Source of the DNA: Ectopseudomonas chengduensis
GTDB lineage: Bacteria; Pseudomonadota; Gammaproteobacteria; Pseudomonadales; Pseudomonadaceae
NCBI RefSeq assembly: GCF_015712065.1
Contig: NZ_JACFYZ010000003.1
Span: forward strand, 372,001-436,000
Direction: 5' to 3'
Length of the DNA: 64,000 bases
The notes under the pieces are model-generated. The model was not told where the DNA came from and did no database searches. It was given only the letters and a program-made list of their open reading frames with translations. The translations under genes were made by a program, and so were the position numbers. Each line of letters starts with the position of its first letter. Positions within the stretch are counted from its first letter, which is position 1. Below, one piece after another: positions 24,241-34,823 of this stretch.

Positions 24241-25257
24241 TCAGAGGTGCAGGATCAGGGTTTTCAGCGGCGGTTTGGCGTCTTGCGAAGGGAAGTCGGG
24301 TGCAGGAGCGACGACCTGGCAATCCTGCACCTGGCGGCCGAGCTTCTCGGCGCAGCGCAGCACTTGCGTGCGCCAGTCGTTCATCTCCACCTTTGCCAGG
24401 TTGTTGCAGCACACCAGGGTGCCGCCTTCGGCAGTGGCTAGCAGCGCCGGTTTGAGCAGGCTCTGGTAGTCGCGCAGCAGGTCGACGGTGCCAAAGGCGC
24501 TCTTGGCCCAGGCCGGCGGGTCGAGGAACACCAGGTCGAACTGGCGCGGTTGCAGGCGCGGATAGCTCGGCAGTTTCTGTCCTCGGCGGCTGCTGATCGG
24601 TAGATCGGCCAACTGACGAATCGCCGGAAAATAGTCGGACTGGATGAACTGCATGGCGGGCAATTCGGGGTTGAGCGCGCCGTTCTCGCGGCCCACGGCG
24701 AGGTTGCCCTGGGCGAAGTCGAGGTTGATCACCTCGCGTGCGCCGCCCGCTGCGGCGCATAGACCGACGCCGCAGGTATAGGCGAACAGGTTGAGCACGG
24801 ACTTGCCGGCGCTGTTGGCTTTGATCCAGCCACGGGCGTTGCGCAGGTCGAGAAACAGCAGCGGGTCCTGTCCGGCATGACGACCGCGTACGCGGTAATT
24901 CAGCCCCCATTCGCGGCCGACCATATCCTCCAGTGCTGCATCGTCGGCCAGGAACAGTGCCGGGTCGCGATCGATCCGCGAATTGCCCTTGGAGCGGTCG
25001 TTATAAACCAACAGCAGCGGCTGCCCCAAACAGGCTTCGACGCTGCCGACGATGCTGTGCAGATCGTCGGCCTCCAGCGGTTGATGAAAGCTCTGCACCA
25101 GCAACTGCGGGCCGTAGCGGTCGACGGTCAGGCCTGGCGCGCCTTCCTGGCTGCCGTGGAACAGGCGGTAGCAGTCGGTGCCTTGGGCGTGCAGCTCCGC
25201 GAGCAGGTTTTCGCGAGCGGCGAGGGCGGCGCGCAGCGCCTGGTCAAGAGAAGGCAT
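24241..25257 (-). CDS. Class I SAM-dependent rRNA methyltransferase (RlmI/RlmK-like)
   Basis: A 338-residue protein. The N-terminal half contains GAPGLTVDRYGPQLLVQSFHQ, and the Rossmann-fold methyltransferase half has the SAM loop KSVLNLFAYTCGVGLCAAAGGA and the catalytic-type motif FLDPPAWAKS, as in RlmI and RlmK-like 23S rRNA methyltransferases. No PUA domain is obvious at the N-terminus, which separates it from E. coli RlmI. The target nucleotide cannot be assigned from sequence. Confidence 0.75.
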   Translation of the reverse strand: MPSLDQALRAALAARENLLAELHAQGTDCYRLFHGSQEGAPGLTVDRYGPQLLVQSFHQPLEADDLHSIVGSVEACLGQPLLLVYNDRSKGNSRIDRDPALFLADDAALEDMVGREWGLNYRVRGRHAGQDPLLFLDLRNARGWIKANSAGKSVLNLFAYTCGVGLCAAAGGAREVINLDFAQGNLAVGRENGALNPELPAMQFIQSDYFPAIRQLADLPISSRRGQKLPSYPRLQPRQFDLVFLDPPAWAKSAFGTVDLLRDYQSLLKPALLATAEGGTLVCCNNLAKVEMNDWRTQVLRCAEKLGRQVQDCQVVAPAPDFPSQDAKPPLKTLILHL

Positions 25258-25357
25258 GCGCGGCGTCTCGGAGAAAGGAAGGCCGGAAGTTTATCAAGAA
25301 AAGCGCCAGGGTATGGCCGCAGGGCGGGTGGAACTCGCCTGCTCGATGGTGGCCGCC

Positions 25358-26230
25358 CTACAGGTGCGGCGTTAGACGACGGTGGGCGCGCTGTGCGGCG
25401 CTGTTGCGAATCGCCCAGCGCAGCAGCGTGGCGGTGCGTTGCACGCTGCTGCGAATCAGTGGACGACGCCAGGGCGCCTGGTGCTCGCCAAGCAGATCGC
25501 TGGCCCAGTCCGGCAGCAGGTCGACGCCGGCCTGCATCATCAGGTTGCCGAAGGGCCTGGCGAGAATGTTGGGCATCGGTGCGGCGTACAGCAGCCGTAC
25601 CACTTCGCGGGTGCGCTCGTTGCAGAGCAGCTGCGCACGCATGCGCTCGAGGTAGTCGCTGATGGCCTGGCGCGATTTGGGCACCTCCTGCGCGCCGAGG
25701 CGCTCGGCGATCAACGCCACCTCGCGGTAGTAGCGATCCTGTTCGGCCACCGCTAGCTGCGGGTCGACGTAGCGCAGGTAACCGGCGAGAAACTGGCTGA
25801 CCTCGGAGACATGTACCCAGGTCAGCAGCTCGGGATCGCTGGCGGCATAGGGGCGACCGTCCGGCGCGCTGCCGGTCACCTGCAGATGGATGCTGCGTAC
25901 CTTGTCGATCAGTCGCTCGGCGTCATGCCGCCCTCCGTAGGTGGTGCCGGCGATGAACAGGCTGGTGCGGCGCAGGCGGCCGAGCATGTCCTGGCGAAAG
26001 GTGGAGTGATCCCACACGCCGGCGAGCGCTAGCGGGTGAAGCATCTGCAGGAGCAGGGCGGAGATGCCGCCGACCATCATCGCGGTAAAGTCGGCGTGGA
26101 CTTTCCAGACCATCGACTCGGGGCCGAAAAGGCCGGCATCACCGCGCGGCTGGTCGAGGTCGAGTACGCCCAGCGAGGCGCCGGTGAGGCTGTGCACCTG
26201 TTTTTCGATCTGACGACGTAGGCTTTCCAT
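25358..26230 (-). CDS. MpaB-family oxygenase-like protein (DUF2236)
   Basis: A 290-residue protein matching the DUF2236/MpaB pattern: WKVHADFTAMMVGGISALLLQMLHPLALAGVWDHS, the FIAGTTYGGRHDAERLI segment, SDPELLTWVHVSEVSQFLAGYLRY and a helical C-terminus. Characterised relatives include rubber oxygenase (Lcp) and fungal MpaB, with histidine-bound heme; His residues in LHPLA and WVHV are candidate ligands, by analogy. The ATG at 26230 is chosen over a frame extension to 26266. Substrate unknown. Confidence 0.7.
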   Translation of the reverse strand: MESLRRQIEKQVHSLTGASLGVLDLDQPRGDAGLFGPESMVWKVHADFTAMMVGGISALLLQMLHPLALAGVWDHSTFRQDMLGRLRRTSLFIAGTTYGGRHDAERLIDKVRSIHLQVTGSAPDGRPYAASDPELLTWVHVSEVSQFLAGYLRYVDPQLAVAEQDRYYREVALIAERLGAQEVPKSRQAISDYLERMRAQLLCNERTREVVRLLYAAPMPNILARPFGNLMMQAGVDLLPDWASDLLGEHQAPWRRPLIRSSVQRTATLLRWAIRNSAAQRAHRRLTPHL

Positions 26231-26269
26231 GGCGCGCAGTTTCGGCGCTTGGCAGGCACAAGACAAGAC

Positions 26270-26295
26270 GCGCCCGACCCTTTCAGGTCGGGCGC
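26270..26295 (-). terminator. Terminator hairpin of acsA
   Basis: 10-bp perfect stem GCGCCCGACC/GGTCGGGCGC with a 6-nt loop just after the acsA stop on the minus strand; the T-rich tail is weak (GTCTTGTCTTGTG). Confidence 0.6.
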
Positions 26296-26300
26296 GAGGC

Positions 26301-28238
<1,938 letters not shown>

Positions 28239-28301
28239 GGCGGGGTCCTTGTAATTGTTTGTCCGCAACAGGCCCAAGGGTGCATCCAAGCCCGTGCAGG
28301 T

Positions 28302-29414
28302 TCAAGGGCTATGCAACTCGATTTGCCCCTTCACAGGATTGACCGAGCCGGCGGGCGCATGTTCCAACTGTGCGGCGACCAGGCGCCGGGTAGCCTCGCC
28401 GTAGCGCTCGGCGATGCCGTCGAGCGCTTCATCGATGGCCCAGGCGGCATCCACTTGGCGTCCAGGCAGCGCTGGCAGCCCGGCGCCGTCTCGTTGCGGG
28501 ACGAACGCCAGCCCGCTGGCGCTGCGCACCGGATGCGCGGCAACGCCGTAGACCTGGGTGCGGAAGGTACGCGCCCAGGCGTCCACCCGCAGCGCCAGGG
28601 CGACCTCGTCCAGGCCATCGTGCAAGGTGACAGCGAAGCGCTCATGTCGCCACCGGGCGAGATAGTTGCCGGCGGCCGTCAGGTAGCCTTGCGCGCCCAG
28701 GGCAAAGCCCTGGCTATGGTGTTCGGGCGACCAGCTGGCCACGCCAAACTCCCGCGCCAGTGTCGAGGCTCTGATGTGGCCGGCGATGGCCTCGACCAGT
28801 GCCAGGGAGGCGGGCAACGCCGCGCTGACCCCGGAGGTGGTCATCAGGGCGCCATCGACTACATAGCGGCGATCTTCCTGCCAGAGGGTGTCGGGGAAGT
28901 CCTTCAGGCGCTGCCTGCGTGAGTACCAGTGGCCGGTAGCGCGGCGGCCCTGCAGCAGGCCGGCATGGGCCAGCGGCAGCACGCCGTCGCAGATGCCGAC
29001 CAGGGTGGCGCCCAGGGCGGCCTGTTGCTGGATGAAGTCCAGCAGCAGCGGATCCCGGCTGTCGTGCACCGCCGGCACGATCAGATAGTCGGCGCCCTGC
29101 GGGAAGCGCTGGCGGAATTCGGCAATGCTGGCGTCGGGTTGAAGGCTCAGGGCCGGCATCAGCTCGATCGGTTCTGCCTCGGTGGCCAGCGCCAGCACCT
29201 GCGCACTGCCTGCGCGGCGCAGCACGCCCAAGGGCACCACATAGTCCGCCAGTTCGGTCATCCGGTTCTGGCCAACCACCGCTACCACCGGCCGTTCACG
29301 GCCGAATCTCGGCTGATAAGGCGCCAGGCTTTCCTCGGCGGCCTGGGTCGGGCTGGCCAAGCAAAGCAGCCACAGCAGCCGCAGCAGGTATCGGGTCAGT
29401 TGCACGGTAGGCAT
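28302..29414 (-). CDS. Periplasmic DJ-1/PfpI-family protein
   Basis: A 370-residue protein with a signal peptide (to about residue 25, SPTQAAEES). A DJ-1/PfpI (GATase1-like) domain at ~40-210 carries the nucleophile-elbow cysteine, Cys142 in GICDGV, followed by HAGLLQGRRATGHW as in GlxA-type proteins. The remaining ~150 residues have no fold I recognise. It is divergent from a GlxA-type regulator carrying the same domain. An exported DJ-1 protein is unusual. Catalytic activity cannot be judged from sequence. Confidence 0.75.
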   Translation of the reverse strand: MPTVQLTRYLLRLLWLLCLASPTQAAEESLAPYQPRFGRERPVVAVVGQNRMTELADYVVPLGVLRRAGSAQVLALATEAEPIELMPALSLQPDASIAEFRQRFPQGADYLIVPAVHDSRDPLLLDFIQQQAALGATLVGICDGVLPLAHAGLLQGRRATGHWYSRRQRLKDFPDTLWQEDRRYVVDGALMTTSGVSAALPASLALVEAIAGHIRASTLAREFGVASWSPEHHSQGFALGAQGYLTAAGNYLARWRHERFAVTLHDGLDEVALALRVDAWARTFRTQVYGVAAHPVRSASGLAFVPQRDGAGLPALPGRQVDAAWAIDEALDGIAERYGEATRRLVAAQLEHAPAGSVNPVKGQIELHSP

Positions 29415-29523
29415 GCGGCATCTCCATCAGGGCTGGAGTGCAGCTTGGCGCAGAGTCTGCTGTCGTATCTGTCACTGATGAGTGAATATCTGCCAATCGG
29501 CTTTCAAGACTGAGGCGATAGCC

Positions 29524-30492
29524 ATGACGGGGCGTGTGCTGCTACTGGTGTTTCCCGAGTTTCAGTTGCTCGACGCAACCGGGCCGGCCGAGGTGTTCGC
29601 CGCGCTGGACGAACATCTGTCGGCGGCGAGCCGGCCTGCCTACCGCTTGCAGACGATCTCGCCGCAGGGTGGTCTGGTGGCCTCCAGCGCCGGGCTGACG
29701 CTGACCACCGAGGTGCTGCCCGAGCCTCGCTCGATTGCCGGGAGCACTTTGTTGGTAGCCGGCGGAAGTGGTGTACAGGCTGCCATGCAGGACGGTCGTA
29801 TCGCCCGTTGGCTGGGCGAGGCTGCGCCGCTGGCGGCGCGCTGCTGCTCGGTCTGTACCGGCGCCTTTCTCCTGGCGCAGGCCGGCCTGTTGGACGGCCG
29901 CGAGGTGGTCACCCACTGGCATTACGCCGAACTGCTGCAACGCCTGTTCCCCCGCTTGCGCGTTCTGCACGACAGCCTGTTCGTGCGTGATGGCACCTTC
30001 TACAGCTCGGCGGGGGTCACCGCTGGCATGGATCTGTGCCTGAGTCTGCTGGAGGACGACCATGGTCGCCAGGCCTCGTTGCAGGTGGCCAAGGGGCTGG
30101 TGATGTACCTGCGCCGGCCGGGCGGTCAGCGCCAGTTCAGCGCCGAGTTGCTGGCGCAGCAGGCGCCGCCGGATGGCCAGATGCCGCGGCTGCTGGAGTG
30201 GTTGCGCGAGTCATTGGCCGAGCCGCTGGATGTCGAGACCATGGCCGAGCAGCTGGCCATGTCGACGCGCACGCTGCACCGTCACTGCCAGGCGGAACTG
30301 GGTGTTACGCCGGCGCGGTTGCTGCTGCAGCTGCGCCTGGAACGCGCCTGCCAGCTGCTGGAGGCGGGCGAAGCCTCGCTCAAACGCGTGGCGCAGCGCA
30401 GCGGTTTCGACAGCGCGTACAACCTCAGGCATGCCTTCAGCCGGGCCCTCGGCGTGACGCCGGCGGAGTACCGGCAGCGCTTCTGCCGCTAG
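29524..30492 (+). CDS. GlxA-family transcriptional regulator (DJ-1/PfpI + AraC HTH)
   Basis: A 322-residue regulator: N-terminal DJ-1/PfpI ligand-binding domain (1-~195; FPEFQLLDATGPAEVF, Cys111 in SVCTGAFLLAQAGLLDG) and C-terminal AraC/XylS DNA-binding domain (~215-322; LAMSTRTLHRHCQAELGVTPARLLLQLRLERA, VAQRSGFDSAYNLRHAFSRALGVTPAEYRQRF). Relatives regulate arginine or carnitine/betaine catabolism. The ligand here is unknown; the neighbouring exported DJ-1 gene is the obvious candidate target. ATG at 29524. Confidence 0.9.
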   Translation: MTGRVLLLVFPEFQLLDATGPAEVFAALDEHLSAASRPAYRLQTISPQGGLVASSAGLTLTTEVLPEPRSIAGSTLLVAGGSGVQAAMQDGRIARWLGEAAPLAARCCSVCTGAFLLAQAGLLDGREVVTHWHYAELLQRLFPRLRVLHDSLFVRDGTFYSSAGVTAGMDLCLSLLEDDHGRQASLQVAKGLVMYLRRPGGQRQFSAELLAQQAPPDGQMPRLLEWLRESLAEPLDVETMAEQLAMSTRTLHRHCQAELGVTPARLLLQLRLERACQLLEAGEASLKRVAQRSGFDSAYNLRHAFSRALGVTPAEYRQRFCR

Positions 30493-30635
30493 CAGGCCGT
30501 TGAAAAACGTAGTCGAGGCAGCCAGTGCAAGGCAAAAACAGGCGAAAAAGCGCAGTTTACGAGTTGTAAATGAGCATTTTGAGCCTGTTTTTAACGCAGC
30601 AATGGCAACGCAGGTAGTTTTTCAACAGCCTGTTA
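30490..30635. mobile_element. MITE-like palindromic element
   Basis: About 145 bp with imperfect terminal inverted repeats: CAGGCCGTTGAAAAAC at 30493-30508 and GTTTTTCAACAGCCTG at 30617-30632 (15 of 16 complementary), flanked by TA on both sides. Inside is a second inverted repeat, AAAAACAGGC (30534-30543) with GCCTGTTTTT (30583-30592), around TTTAC-GAGTT-GTAAA. No coding potential. The element begins at the TAG stop of the GlxA-type gene. Confidence 0.75.
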
Positions 30636-30664
30636 GGCGCACGGATGCGCCCGCGGCGTAACGA

Positions 30665-32329
30665 TCAGCCGCGATGCTGGGAACGGAAGTGCTCGATCAG
30701 GCCTTGGGTGGAGGCGTCGCTGGCCGGATCGCCACTGGCACCGGTGAGGCGCTGGTAGACCTCCTTGCCCATTTCCTTGCCCAGCTCCACGCCCCATTGG
30801 TCGAAGGCGTTGATGCCCCAGATGGCGCTCTGCACGAACACCTTGTGCTCGTATAGGGCCACCAGCGCGCCGAGGTTGAACGGCGCGATGCGGTTCATCA
30901 CCAGGATGTTGCTCGGTCGGTTGCCGGGGATCACCTTGTGCGGTGCCAGGCGCTGCACCTCGTCTTCGCTCAGCCCCTTGGCACGCAGCTCGGCTTCGGC
31001 TTCTTCGCGCGTCTTGCCCTGCATCAGCGCCTGGGCCTGCGACAGGCAGTTGGCGAACAACCACTGGTGATGGTCGGACAGCGGGTTGTAGCTGTTGACC
31101 GGGACGATGAAGTCCGCCGGCACCAGCAGACGGCCCTGGTGCAGCAACTGGTGGTAGGCATGCTGGCCGTTGCAGCCGACGCCGCCCCAGATGATCGGGC
31201 CGGTGGCGATGTCCAGCGGCGTGCCGTCCTGGCGCACGCTCTTGCCGTTGGATTCCATGTCCAGCTGCTGCAGGTGCTTGGTGAAGTTACGCAGGTAGTG
31301 ATCGTAGGGCAGGATGGCGTGGCTCTGCGCGCCCCAGAAATTGGTATACCAGATGCCCAGCAGGGCCATCAGCACCGGCATGTTCTCGGCCAGTGGCGCC
31401 TGGGTGAAGTGCTCGTCCATGGCATAGGCGCCGGCCAGCAGTTCCTTGAAGTTGGATACGCCGATGGCCAGGGCGATGGGCAGGCCGATAGCCGACCACA
31501 GTGAGTAACGCCCGCCAACCCAGTCCCACATGGGGAAGATGTTCTCTTCGCCGATACCGAACTCGATGGCGGCCTTTCGGTTGCTGGTCACGGCGATGAA
31601 GTGGCGATGCAACTGCTCTTCCGGGCCGCCCATGGCCAGGTACCAGTCGCGCGCGGCCAGGGTGTTCTTCAGGGTTTCCAGGGTGCCGAAGGACTTGCTG
31701 GAAACGATGAACAGGGTGGTTTCCGGGTTGAGGCGGGCGGTCAGTTCGCGGAATTCGCTGCCGTCGATATTGGCCAGGTAGTGGCAGCGCACACCGCGTT
31801 GGGTGAACGGGCGTAGTGCTTCGGAAACCAGTTGCGGGCCGAGGAAGGAGCCGCCAATGCCGATGTTGACCACTTCCTTGATCGGTTTTTCGCTGTAGCC
31901 GCGCCACAGACCACTGTGAATGCGACTGACCAGTTCGGTGACCTGGTTCAGGACGCGATGGACCTCGGGGATGATGTCATGGCCGTCGACCAGCAGGCGG
32001 CGGCCGATCGGGCTGCGCAGGGCAGTGTGCAGTGCGGCGCGGCCTTCCGAAGCATTGACCTGCTCACCGTTGAACAGGTTGGCGATGGACTCCTGCAGAC
32101 CGGCCTGCTCGGCCAGTTGAATCAGCAGCTCGAGGCCGCGCTCATCGATCAGGTTTTTCGAGTAATCCAGCAGCAGCCCGCAGCTGTCGAGAGAAAATCG
32201 CTGGTAGCGCCTTGTATCCGCTGCAAAGGCCTCGCGCATGCTGAACCCGGCCATCTCGGCACGATGTTGCTGCAGGGCCTGCCAGGCGGGCAGGGTGGTG
32301 ACGTCGTGAGGCTGCTGGTAATAGGCCAT
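30665..32329 (-). CDS. pgi: Glucose-6-phosphate isomerase
   Basis: Interconverts glucose-6-phosphate and fructose-6-phosphate. The 554-residue enzyme shows [52 protein letters not shown] and the C-terminal [16 protein letters not shown] and [15 protein letters not shown] signatures. It lies after panC across 80 bp that hold a strong terminator, so it likely has its own promoter. Confidence 0.98.
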   Translation of the reverse strand: MAYYQQPHDVTTLPAWQALQQHRAEMAGFSMREAFAADTRRYQRFSLDSCGLLLDYSKNLIDERGLELLIQLAEQAGLQESIANLFNGEQVNASEGRAALHTALRSPIGRRLLVDGHDIIPEVHRVLNQVTELVSRIHSGLWRGYSEKPIKEVVNIGIGGSFLGPQLVSEALRPFTQRGVRCHYLANIDGSEFRELTARLNPETTLFIVSSKSFGTLETLKNTLAARDWYLAMGGPEEQLHRHFIAVTSNRKAAIEFGIGEENIFPMWDWVGGRYSLWSAIGLPIALAIGVSNFKELLAGAYAMDEHFTQAPLAENMPVLMALLGIWYTNFWGAQSHAILPYDHYLRNFTKHLQQLDMESNGKSVRQDGTPLDIATGPIIWGGVGCNGQHAYHQLLHQGRLLVPADFIVPVNSYNPLSDHHQWLFANCLSQAQALMQGKTREEAEAELRAKGLSEDEVQRLAPHKVIPGNRPSNILVMNRIAPFNLGALVALYEHKVFVQSAIWGINAFDQWGVELGKEMGKEVYQRLTGASGDPASDASTQGLIEHFRSQHRG

Positions 32330-32353
32330 CGGAGCTCCTGATCCACAAAAGCA

Positions 32354-32379
32354 AAAGGCCCGGATCGATCCGGGCCTTT
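32354..32379 (-). terminator. Terminator between panC and pgi
   Basis: Perfect 26-bp palindrome AAAGGCCCGGATC/GATCCGGGCCTTT, followed on the minus strand by TTGCTTTTG. It ends panC transcription. A smaller hairpin, GCTGCCT/AGGCAGC, overlaps the panC stop at 32393-32410. Confidence 0.75.
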
Positions 32380-32409
32380 GAGAGTGTAACCGGCTGCCTT
32401 TGCAGGCAG

Positions 32410-33267
32410 CTACTGGCGCGGCAGTTCAACCACCAGATTGTCGATCAGACGGGTGCTACCCAGCTGTGCAGCGGTCAGAATCACCAGGTGATGGTCGTCG
32501 ACCTGGGCCGGACGCAGATTCAGCGCGTTACGAATCTCCAGGTAGTCGGGCACGAAACCAGCAGCACGCTGTTGCGCCTGGGCAGTCTCGATAAGCCGCG
32601 GGTAGTCGCGGGCGCCACGGCGCAGTTCCTCGGCAATCGTTTGCAGGCCTCGATACAGCGCAGGGGCGGCGGCGCGTTGTTCGTCGCTGAGGTAGCCGTT
32701 GCGCGAGGACAGCGCGAGGCCGTCCTCGGCGCGTTGAGTCGGCGCACCGATGATCTGGATCGGCATGTTCAGGTCCTGCACCAGCGCGCGGATCACCGCC
32801 AATTGCTGGTAGTCCTTCTCGCCGAACACGGCCAGATCAGGCTGAACCATGTTGAACAGCTTGGTCACCACCGTCGCCACACCTTCGAAATGCCCCGGAC
32901 GGCTGGCGCCGCAGAGGCCTTCGGAAACACCGGGAACGCTGACGCGGGTCTGGTCACCCATGCCGTGTGGGTAGATTTCCGCAACGTCGGGGTAAAACAG
33001 CAGGTGGCAGCCGGCTGCCAGCAGTTTTTCCTGGTCGGCGGCGAGGGTACGCGGATACTTGTCCAGATCTTCACCGGCGCCGAACTGCAGTGGATTGACG
33101 AAGATGCTGGCGACCACGAAGTCGGCGCGCTGGGCGGCGATCTCCACCAGCGAAACGTGACCCGCGTGCAGATTGCCCATGGTCGGCACGAAACCGATCT
33201 GCTTGCCTTCGGCCCGTGCCTGGGCGACGGCTGCGCGCAACTCGCGCAGGGTTTTCACCGTGTTCAT
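32410..33267 (-). CDS. panC: Pantothenate synthetase
   Basis: Condenses pantoate with beta-alanine using ATP. The 285-residue enzyme has [16 protein letters not shown] (the HIGH-like ATP site), [48 protein letters not shown] and [11 protein letters not shown]. The ATG at 33267 overlaps the panB stop (ATGA); an open frame extends further upstream through panB but is not coding. Confidence 0.98.
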   Translation of the reverse strand: MNTVKTLRELRAAVAQARAEGKQIGFVPTMGNLHAGHVSLVEIAAQRADFVVASIFVNPLQFGAGEDLDKYPRTLAADQEKLLAAGCHLLFYPDVAEIYPHGMGDQTRVSVPGVSEGLCGASRPGHFEGVATVVTKLFNMVQPDLAVFGEKDYQQLAVIRALVQDLNMPIQIIGAPTQRAEDGLALSSRNGYLSDEQRAAAPALYRGLQTIAEELRRGARDYPRLIETAQAQQRAAGFVPDYLEIRNALNLRPAQVDDHHLVILTAAQLGSTRLIDNLVVELPRQ

Positions 33268-34064
33268 GCGGAAAAGCCATGTTCGGCGGCGGGGAAGCTG
33301 CCGTCCTTGACGGCCTGTACGTAAGCGCTGAAAGCACCCTGAATGCTGCTTTGGCCTTCCATGAAGTTGCGTACGAACTTCGGTGCGCGGCCCGATAGCG
33401 ACAGCCCGAGCATGTCGTGCTGAACCAGCACCTGACCGTCGGTGGCGCTGCCAGCGCCGATGCCGATCACCGGAATCTTCACCGCCTGGGTGATTTCTGC
33501 GGCCAGTTCGCTTGGCACGCATTCGAGCAGCAGCATGGCAGCGCCGGCCTGCTCCAGTGCCATGGCATCGGCGCGCATCTGCCGTGCCTGTGCTTCCTGA
33601 CGGCCCTGAACCTTGTAGCCGCCGAGAATGTTCACCGCCTGTGGGGTCAGGCCCAGGTGTGCGCACACCGGTACGCCACGCTCGGCCAGCAGACGAATGG
33701 GCTCGGCCAGCCAGCCGGCGCCTTCCAGTTTGACCATATGCGCGCCGGCCTGCATCAGCTTGGCGCTGTTGTGCAGAGCCTGCTCGGTGGTGGCGTACGC
33801 CATGAATGGCAGATCGGTGACGATCAGTGCGCCCTGGTTGCCGCGTTTGACGCAGGCAGTGTGGTAGGCCATTTCCTCGACGCTGACCGGCAGGGTGCTG
33901 TCGTGGCCCTGCAGGACCATGCCCAGGGAGTCGCCGACCAGCAACACGTCGACACCCGCCTGGCAGGCCGCATGGGCGTAGGTGGCGTCATAGCAGGTAA
34001 GCATGGCGATCTTTTCACCGTTCTGCTTGAGGCTCTGCAGGGTGGTCAGGGTAACGTCAGGCAT
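33264..34064 (-). CDS. panB: 3-methyl-2-oxobutanoate hydroxymethyltransferase
   Basis: Transfers a hydroxymethyl group from methylene-tetrahydrofolate to alpha-ketoisovalerate, giving ketopantoate. At 266 residues: [33 protein letters not shown] (metal and substrate site), [17 protein letters not shown]-like [12 protein letters not shown], and [18 protein letters not shown]. It is coupled to panC. The substrate links it to valine synthesis elsewhere in this window. Confidence 0.98.
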   Translation of the reverse strand: MPDVTLTTLQSLKQNGEKIAMLTCYDATYAHAACQAGVDVLLVGDSLGMVLQGHDSTLPVSVEEMAYHTACVKRGNQGALIVTDLPFMAYATTEQALHNSAKLMQAGAHMVKLEGAGWLAEPIRLLAERGVPVCAHLGLTPQAVNILGGYKVQGRQEAQARQMRADAMALEQAGAAMLLLECVPSELAAEITQAVKIPVIGIGAGSATDGQVLVQHDMLGLSLSGRAPKFVRNFMEGQSSIQGAFSAYVQAVKDGSFPAAEHGFSA

Positions 34065-34267
34065 TTCAAAGGTCCTCGCTCAGGCTCGGTATACCGCTTC
34101 TATCTGGCTGCAATCCGGCCTGGATTGGCATCAAAGGTGCGCCCCGCGCAGGGCGACGGGACGCCTATAGTCCTGATGGGGGGGCGTGAAGTCAATTGCA
34201 GGTGTTACCGCTCTGTTACTGGCGTTACCGCCAATGCGCGGGATGTCGGGTTGCGCAAGGGGCCGCC

Positions 34268-34325
34268 CTGTGGGAGACGCTTCAGCGGCGAGCTTGTCGG
34301 GTCACGGCTGAAGCCCGTCCCGCAG
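34268..34325. repeat. REP/BIME-like palindrome between panB and folK
   Basis: CTGTGGGA and TCCCGCAG pair outside, then a 3-by-3 internal loop, then perfect GCTTCAGC (34279-34286) with GCTGAAGC (34307-34314). The GTGGGAGxxGCTTCAGC core resembles Pseudomonas REP sequences. It sits in the 273-bp gene-free gap between panB and folK. Confidence 0.65.
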
Positions 34326-34337
34326 AGGCCGGCTGGG

Positions 34338-34823
34338 CTACTCGGCCAGGCGTTCCAGGCCGGTAAAGGGGCAGGCTTCCAGTAATGCATCGAGGCTGCG
34401 GCCGTCCGGAAGCTGCAGCTCTGCGGCCAGTTCGGCCAGCGGATAGAGCACGAAGGGGCGCGCCTGCATGTGGTAGTGCGGCACGGTCAGACGCTCATCG
34501 TCGATCAGGCGCTCACCGAACAGCAGGATATCTAGGTCCAACGTACGCGGGCCCCAGCGCTCGGCCTTGCGCACGCGCCCCTGTTCCTGCTCGATGCGTT
34601 GCAGCGCATCAAGCAGCTGCCAGGGCTCCAGCTCGGTATCCAGCGCCGCCACGGCGTTGACGTAACGCGGTTGATCGGCCGGGCCAAGGGGATCGCTGAT
34701 GTAGAACGATGAGTGCGCCTGTAATTGGCTGCGCGGCAGGTGGGCGATGGCGTGCAAGGCCGCGCGCAGCTGTTGCAGGGGTTCGGCCAGGTTGCTGCCG
34801 AGGCCGATGTAAACCCGCTCCAT
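34338..34823 (-). CDS. folK: 2-amino-4-hydroxy-6-hydroxymethyldihydropteridine pyrophosphokinase
   Basis: HPPK makes the pterin pyrophosphate used by FolP. The 161-residue protein shows MERVYIGLGSNLAEPLQQLRAAL, SSFYISDPLGPADQPRYVNAVAAL and RWGPRTLDLDILLFG, the family signatures with the two magnesium-binding Asp residues in DLDI. The ATG at 34823 overlaps the pcnB TGA (TGATG). A GTG one codon upstream is possible. Confidence 0.97.
   Translation of the reverse strand: MERVYIGLGSNLAEPLQQLRAALHAIAHLPRSQLQAHSSFYISDPLGPADQPRYVNAVAALDTELEPWQLLDALQRIEQEQGRVRKAERWGPRTLDLDILLFGERLIDDERLTVPHYHMQARPFVLYPLAELAAELQLPDGRSLDALLEACPFTGLERLAE

Noticed and set aside
32410..33666. 418-residue N-terminally extended PanC
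   Set aside because: The extension lies over panB in another frame; the ATG at 33267 overlaps the panB stop and gives the usual 285 residues.
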